Source: Candidatus Aminicenantota bacterium
Lineage (GTDB): Bacteria > Acidobacteriota > Aminicenantia > Aminicenantales > Aminicenantaceae
DNA length: 26,609 bases
Direction of reading: 5' to 3'
Assembly (NCBI GenBank): GCA_016926925.1
Contig: JAFGNQ010000126.1
Location: forward strand, 1 to 26,609
Of this stretch, positions 22,866 through 26,609 are shown piece after piece. Position numbers and translations under genes: made by a program. How positions within the stretch are numbered: the first letter of the stretch is position 1; the number at the start of each line of letters is the position of its first letter. The notes under the pieces are model-generated. The model was not told the origin of the DNA. It searched no databases and was given only the letters and a program-made list of their open reading frames with translations.

Positions 22866-24417
22866 ACTCAACAGCTCGCATTTCTCGAATTACCGTGACC
22901 TTTATCTGTCCCGGATAATCCAATTCCTCTTTGATTTTCTGAGCAATCTCTTTTGCGGCAACCGTAGCACGGTCATCGGAGATTTTCTGTGCCTCGACAA
23001 TGATTCTTATCTCTCGACCTGCTTGAAGGGCGAATGCCTTAGCTACACCTTCGTAAGAATTGGCTATCTCTTCCAGTTTTTCCAACCGTTTGATGTAGGT
23101 CTCCAACAACTCACGCCGGGCACCCGGCCTTGCGGCCGATAGGGTGTCGGCTGCCTGGACCAAGACTGCCTCTATGGAAGGGAAGTCCACATCTCGGTGG
23201 TGGGATGCGATGGCCTGGACTACCGCCTCTATTTCTCCGTACTTCTTTGTCAGTTCGACACTCAACTCTGTGTGGGTGCCCTCGACCTCTCGGTCCACGG
23301 CCTTCCCAATGTCATGCAAGAGGCCCGCTCTCATGGATATGTTGGCGTCGACACCGAGCTCTTTGGCCATAATGGCCGATAGATAAGCGACTTCCTTCGA
23401 ATGCTGAAGCACATTCTGGCCGTAACTCGTTCGATACTTGAGCTTCCCTAAGAGTTTTACAAGCTCCGGGTTTATATTCTGTATACGCAGCTCAAGAATG
23501 ACCGACTCTCCTTCCTGTTTCAACTTCTCTTCCAACTCCTTCTTGACATTCTCGACGACATCTTCGATTCGCGCCGGATGGATTCTGCCGTCGACAACAA
23601 GCTTCTCGATAGCCAATCGAGCCATTTCGCGCCGGATAGGATCGAAACTCGATAGAATAACCGCTTCAGGCGTGTCATCAACGATGATATCCACACCCGT
23701 CGCTAATTCCAGAGCTCGAATGTTGCGGCCCTCTCTCCCTATAATTCGGCCTTTCATGTCATCGGAAGGAAGGTCGACGACGGATACCGTCGTCTCGACG
23801 ACGTGCTCGGCGGCAGATCTCTGTATCGCTTGGCTTATTATATCCCGAGCAATACGCTGACTTTTTTCTCTCGTCTCCTCCTCAATCCGGCGTACGGCTT
23901 GAACGGCTTCGAGCTTCGCCTGATCTTCAACTTTTCTCTGAAGCTCCTTTTTCGCTTCTTCCTGGCTTATACCCGCGACTCGTTCCAGTTCATTCAATCC
24001 CTTTTGAATCAAATCGTCGTACTGCTTTTCCTTGTCGGCAATCTCACGCTCCCGTGCGTAGAGTCTCCCTTCTTTGCTGGCAAAATCTCTTTCTTTTTTC
24101 TCCTGGGTCTGAAACTTGCGCTCGAGATTCTCTTCCTTCTTGACGAGTCTCCTCTCCATATCATTCAGTTTACGTCTTCGGTCACGGGTTTGACGTTCAA
24201 AATCCGACTTAAGGTTGAGATATTTTTCTTTGGCCTCAAGCGCTGATTCTCTCTTTATCTTTTCCGCATCTTCTTTGGCCCTACCCAAGATATCATCGGC
24301 TTCCTGCTGAGCTTTGAGTACCGACTTGACTCCTGAGGTCCTTTTGATGAGCAGATAGACCACCACGCAAGTCAGTATAAAGGTGAGTGCTATTAAGATT
24401 ATATGGCCTAAATTCAC
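22855..24417 (-). CDS. rny: Ribonuclease Y
   Basis: A 520-residue membrane-anchored endoribonuclease that starts mRNA decay. It has one N-terminal membrane helix ([19 protein letters not shown]), a long charged coiled coil (about residues 35-200), a KH domain with [10 protein letters not shown] (about 210-275), and an HD domain with LLHDIGK (about 330-430). A frame-open GTG at 24426 overlaps the AGGAGG site. The GTG at 24417, eight bases after that site, is the realistic start. The surrounding RNA can fold so that the Shine-Dalgarno is in a loop and the start codon at the stem base, which suggests control of translation. It lies between zapA and ymdB in the usual order. Confidence 0.95.
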   Translation of the reverse strand: MNLGHIILIALTFILTCVVVYLLIKRTSGVKSVLKAQQEADDILGRAKEDAEKIKRESALEAKEKYLNLKSDFERQTRDRRRKLNDMERRLVKKEENLERKFQTQEKKERDFASKEGRLYAREREIADKEKQYDDLIQKGLNELERVAGISQEEAKKELQRKVEDQAKLEAVQAVRRIEEETREKSQRIARDIISQAIQRSAAEHVVETTVSVVDLPSDDMKGRIIGREGRNIRALELATGVDIIVDDTPEAVILSSFDPIRREMARLAIEKLVVDGRIHPARIEDVVENVKKELEEKLKQEGESVILELRIQNINPELVKLLGKLKYRTSYGQNVLQHSKEVAYLSAIMAKELGVDANISMRAGLLHDIGKAVDREVEGTHTELSVELTKKYGEIEAVVQAIASHHRDVDFPSIEAVLVQAADTLSAARPGARRELLETYIKRLEKLEEIANSYEGVAKAFALQAGREIRIIVEAQKISDDRATVAAKEIAQKIKEELDYPGQIKVTVIREMRAVEYAR

Positions 24418-24446
24418 TTTGACCACCTCCTATTCAGGGGTCAAAG
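24415..24446 (-). promoter_or_regulatory. Hairpin over the rny ribosome-binding site
   Basis: In the transcript CTTTGACC (24446-24439) pairs perfectly with GGTCAAAG (24424-24417). The 14-base loop carries AGGAGG, and the last G of the stem is the first base of the GTG start. Upstream, at about 24464-24469, lies CCTCCT, the exact complement of AGGAGG. A 7-bp inverted repeat, GTTAAAG (about 24506-24512) with CTTTAAC (24466-24472), overlaps it. Competing folds are therefore possible. The rest of the 173-base zapA-rny gap has only the 14-base palindrome AGGACGATCGTCCT at 24578-24591. Confidence 0.55.
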
Positions 24447-24590
24447 GAGACGAAAGAAAGGAGGGTTAAAGCATATTCACTCTATCAATTGGAGCAAAAG
24501 AAAAGCCTTTAACAATTTCCATGTCGTGATATCTGTCTGTGTGCTATCCATTTTTTTCTTAGCTCTATTCCCATTGCAGGACGATCGTCC

Positions 24591-24932
24591 TTATTTCTCT
24601 ATATATTCTGTTGCCTCTTCGATTTCATTGATGTCCTGTGATTCCCTATTGAGGAAAACCTCCAAACCCGCTATTTCATCCTCCATTTGCCCTAGGACTT
24701 CATTCATCTGATCCATTTTTTTCTGACTGAGAAAAAATTCATCCGCTATGTTCAATGCGGCAAGGACTGCAATTTTTAGAGTATCCACAGATTTGGATTT
24801 GACAGCCACTTCACGCATTTTTTGATCAACGTATGAAGTCAAATGGCTAATGTATTTTTCGTCTTCTTCTCCTTTGACTTTAATCCTGTATTTCTGTCTA
24901 TAGATTTCTATTTCAATAATTTTGTCGATCAT
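24591..24932 (-). CDS. zapA: Cell division protein ZapA
   Basis: A 113-residue ZapA, which bundles FtsZ filaments at the Z-ring. The N-terminal beta-alpha globular part (IIEIEIYRQKYRIKV, then HLTSYVDQKMREVA) and the conserved DTLKIAVLAALNIADEFF helix are present. A C-terminal coiled coil follows (about residues 65-113). The ATG at 24932 overlaps the preceding small coiled-coil gene as ATGA. The pheT-(zapB-like)-zapA-rny order is widely conserved. Confidence 0.92.
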   Translation of the reverse strand: MIDKIIEIEIYRQKYRIKVKGEEDEKYISHLTSYVDQKMREVAVKSKSVDTLKIAVLAALNIADEFFLSQKKMDQMNEVLGQMEDEIAGLEVFLNRESQDINEIEEATEYIEK

Positions 24933-25189
24933 ATTCCCAACTGATCTATTTGACTTATCAATTCTTCGATCTTTTCTTTTATTGCCTCTCTTTCATCTTC
25001 ATAGTTTTTTACGCTTTCGCTGAGATGCACCACTTTTTTCTCGTTTTCAACGAGGCCTTTATTTTCACTTTTCAAATCTTTTACCTGCTGCTTCAGTTTC
25101 TCATTCTCGGCGATCGTTTTGTTGAGGTAATCAACAACTTGTGAAATTTTTCCCTCTAGAATTTTAATTCTTTCCAATTCACTTGTCAA
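24929..25189 (-). CDS. Small coiled-coil protein, ZapB-like
   Basis: An 86-residue protein that is predicted coiled coil along almost its whole length, rich in Glu, Lys and Leu with heptad spacing. It resembles ZapB-like division proteins, which act with ZapA at the septum. Size and position directly before zapA support that reading, but coiled coils match each other easily, so the name is tentative. The start is TTG at 25189, four to six bases after AGGAGGGG. It overlaps the pheT stop by 11 bases, and its stop overlaps zapA as ATGA. Confidence 0.75.
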   Translation of the reverse strand: MTSELERIKILEGKISQVVDYLNKTIAENEKLKQQVKDLKSENKGLVENEKKVVHLSESVKNYEDEREAIKEKIEELISQIDQLGI

Positions 25190-26609
25190 TTTCCCCTCCT
25201 TCCCTTAATTGAAATCCGAACTTGTTGCTCAAGACCTTGATTACCTTTTCCCGAGAAATCTCCACCTCTTCGGCAAGCAGTGTTCTCTGAGGATGCCGAA
25301 AAAGAAAGCGAAAGGACAAGCTCACTTTTCCCTTAGATATGTTTTTTCCTGAGAAGCGGTCATAGGGCTCGAATTGCTCCAGGTGGGGCAGGGAGAGATC
25401 TTCGATAGCTTGTTTGATCTCTTGGTAGCTCACATCCTCATCGGCGATAAATGAAATGTCGCGAACTACCTGCGGGTATTTCACGACAGGGGTGTACAGG
25501 AAGGGCTGTGGCTGTTTTTGAAAAAGGGAGACCAGATCCAACTCCGCAGCCCAGACAGGTTCCTTTAATGAATAGTCATCGAGGATGGCCTTCGGCAATC
25601 GCCCCAAATGACCGACTTTCTCTCCTTTAACGAGCAAAGAAAGCGAACTTCCGCTCTCAAAGTGGGATAAATCTTCGGGCTCATAAATGACAGGAACGTA
25701 TCGCAGATGGGACAGGACAGCCTCACAAGCGCCTTTGAGATGAAAAAAATCGGTTGGCTTTCGCTGTTCATGCCAATTATCTTTTCCGAGAAACCCGGTC
25801 GTGACCAAGGCAAGGCCCAGCTTTTCTTTACAGGAATGGTCTTCCCAAAAATACACATTCCCGACTTCGAAGATATGAACTCCATCCATGCCTCTGTTTC
25901 TGTTCCAGGAAACATTCTCGAGCAGGCCGCCCAGGAGTGTCGTTCTGAGATGAGAGGCTTTGGTCGATATGGGATTCCTGATTTCAATCGCTTTCATCCC
26001 GGTCTTCAGCGGGCTCTCTTTTTCGGGATCGGCGAAGCTGAAATTCACGACCTCATCAAATCCGTAGATGAAAAACATGTGACGCAGCTTTTGGATCTGT
26101 CGTTTCTTCGGATCCGGAGGCGGCTCAAACTCAACCAGAGGAGGAATTGTAGATGGGATCTTGTCATAACCGAAGTAGCGTGCGATCTCCTCGATCAGGT
26201 CGGCCTCGCGCTCAACATCGACCCTGAAAGAGGGAACCCTGACCTTCCAGATTCCCTGCTGCTGTTTTTCTGGCTGGAAATCCAGCCTGGCTAGGATTTT
26301 TTCGACGAAATCAGCTTCCACGTTGACACCAAGCAGATCTGCGATCCGATGTTGTCGAAGAATCACGGTTTTTTTGTTTTTTTTCGGCTTGGGAAACACA
26401 TCCACCATAGCCTTGGCCGCTTTGCCTCCCATCTGAGTCAACAGCGAGGCGACCATGAGCCCCGCTTTCGGAAGAAAGGCAATATCCGCACCTCTCTCGA
26501 AGCGGTAAGAGGCATCCGTCTGTATCCCGGTCTTCTTGCTCGTTTTGCGAATGGAGATGGGATCAAAGTAAGCACTCTCGATGAGAATATCCCGGGTGCC
26601 TTCGGATAC
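25179..26609 (-). CDS. pheT: Phenylalanyl-tRNA synthetase beta subunit (5' part outside window)
   Basis: The visible 476 C-terminal residues of PheT, which with PheS charges tRNA-Phe. The frame is open to the window edge, so the gene continues beyond 26609. ESAYFDPISIRKTSKKTG and TDASYRFERGADI near the edge belong to the end of the B3/4 region. The B5 DNA-binding-like domain, the catalytic-like core (ISTKASHLRTTLLGGLLENVS), and the C-terminal anticodon-binding FDX-ACB domain (from VVRDISFIADEDVSY to the end) follow. The Met at 26456 is internal, not a start. It is the most upstream gene seen of the long leftward cluster. Confidence 0.95.
   Translation of the reverse strand, partial: VSEGTRDILIESAYFDPISIRKTSKKTGIQTDASYRFERGADIAFLPKAGLMVASLLTQMGGKAAKAMVDVFPKPKKNKKTVILRQHRIADLLGVNVEADFVEKILARLDFQPEKQQQGIWKVRVPSFRVDVEREADLIEEIARYFGYDKIPSTIPPLVEFEPPPDPKKRQIQKLRHMFFIYGFDEVVNFSFADPEKESPLKTGMKAIEIRNPISTKASHLRTTLLGGLLENVSWNRNRGMDGVHIFEVGNVYFWEDHSCKEKLGLALVTTGFLGKDNWHEQRKPTDFFHLKGACEAVLSHLRYVPVIYEPEDLSHFESGSSLSLLVKGEKVGHLGRLPKAILDDYSLKEPVWAAELDLVSLFQKQPQPFLYTPVVKYPQVVRDISFIADEDVSYQEIKQAIEDLSLPHLEQFEPYDRFSGKNISKGKVSLSFRFLFRHPQRTLLAEEVEISREKVIKVLSNKFGFQLREGGEIDK

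Noticed and set aside
24427..24590. 6S RNA (ssrS), which often lies next to zapA
   Set aside because: The gap is 164 bases and does not show the long closing stem and central bubble of 6S RNA. The structure seen centres on the rny start.

Overview
The window reads as chromosomal DNA from a Gram-negative, LPS-making bacterium with mid-range GC. A GT9 heptosyltransferase-like enzyme and a WaaP/Kdo-type kinase imply an outer membrane. RNase Y, TlyA, YmdB, ZapA and DXS form one long housekeeping cluster. This combination, plus a large secreted M14 peptidase, would suit Acidobacteriota or Candidatus Aminicenantota. That placement is inference from gene content and was not tested by a search.

Region 1 (about 239-6901, + strand) is a tightly packed seven-gene cluster: UbiA prenyltransferase, diacylglycerol-kinase-like lipid kinase, ThiL/AIR-synthase-like ATPase, SDR, small four-helix membrane protein, second SDR, and a B12-binding-domain radical SAM enzyme. 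Genes overlap or sit 4-17 bases apart. It looks like a pathway for a prenylated or otherwise modified membrane lipid, product unknown.

Region 2 (7187-9781, + strand) is a single secreted M14-family metallopeptidase. It has its own promoter candidate and a terminator-like hairpin in the leader.

Region 3 (9895-13363) is an envelope-glycan island. A Trm112-like zinc-ribbon protein and a GT9 glycosyltransferase run leftward. A WaaP-like sugar kinase and a clan-A glycosidase-like protein run rightward. The two pairs diverge from back-to-back promoters.

Region 4 (13693-26609, - strand) is, in transcription order, pheT (cut by the window edge), zapB-like, zapA, rny, ymdB, xseA, xseB, dxs, tlyA, nadK, then a separate glgA-trxA-trxB unit. 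Many genes overlap by 4-14 bases. The rny start lies in a hairpin that hides its ribosome-binding site. The glgA-like gene has a near-consensus promoter so close to its start codon that its mRNA should be almost leaderless.

Repeats: two 64-base copies of a hairpin element (3-66 and 13557-13620) share an invariant G-rich loop but have stems that differ by compensatory base changes. This is the strongest sign here of an undescribed structured element. A separate 125-base imperfect palindrome (16524-16648) sits exactly at the nadK stop codon. No tRNA, rRNA, CRISPR array, complete insertion sequence or phage gene was seen.
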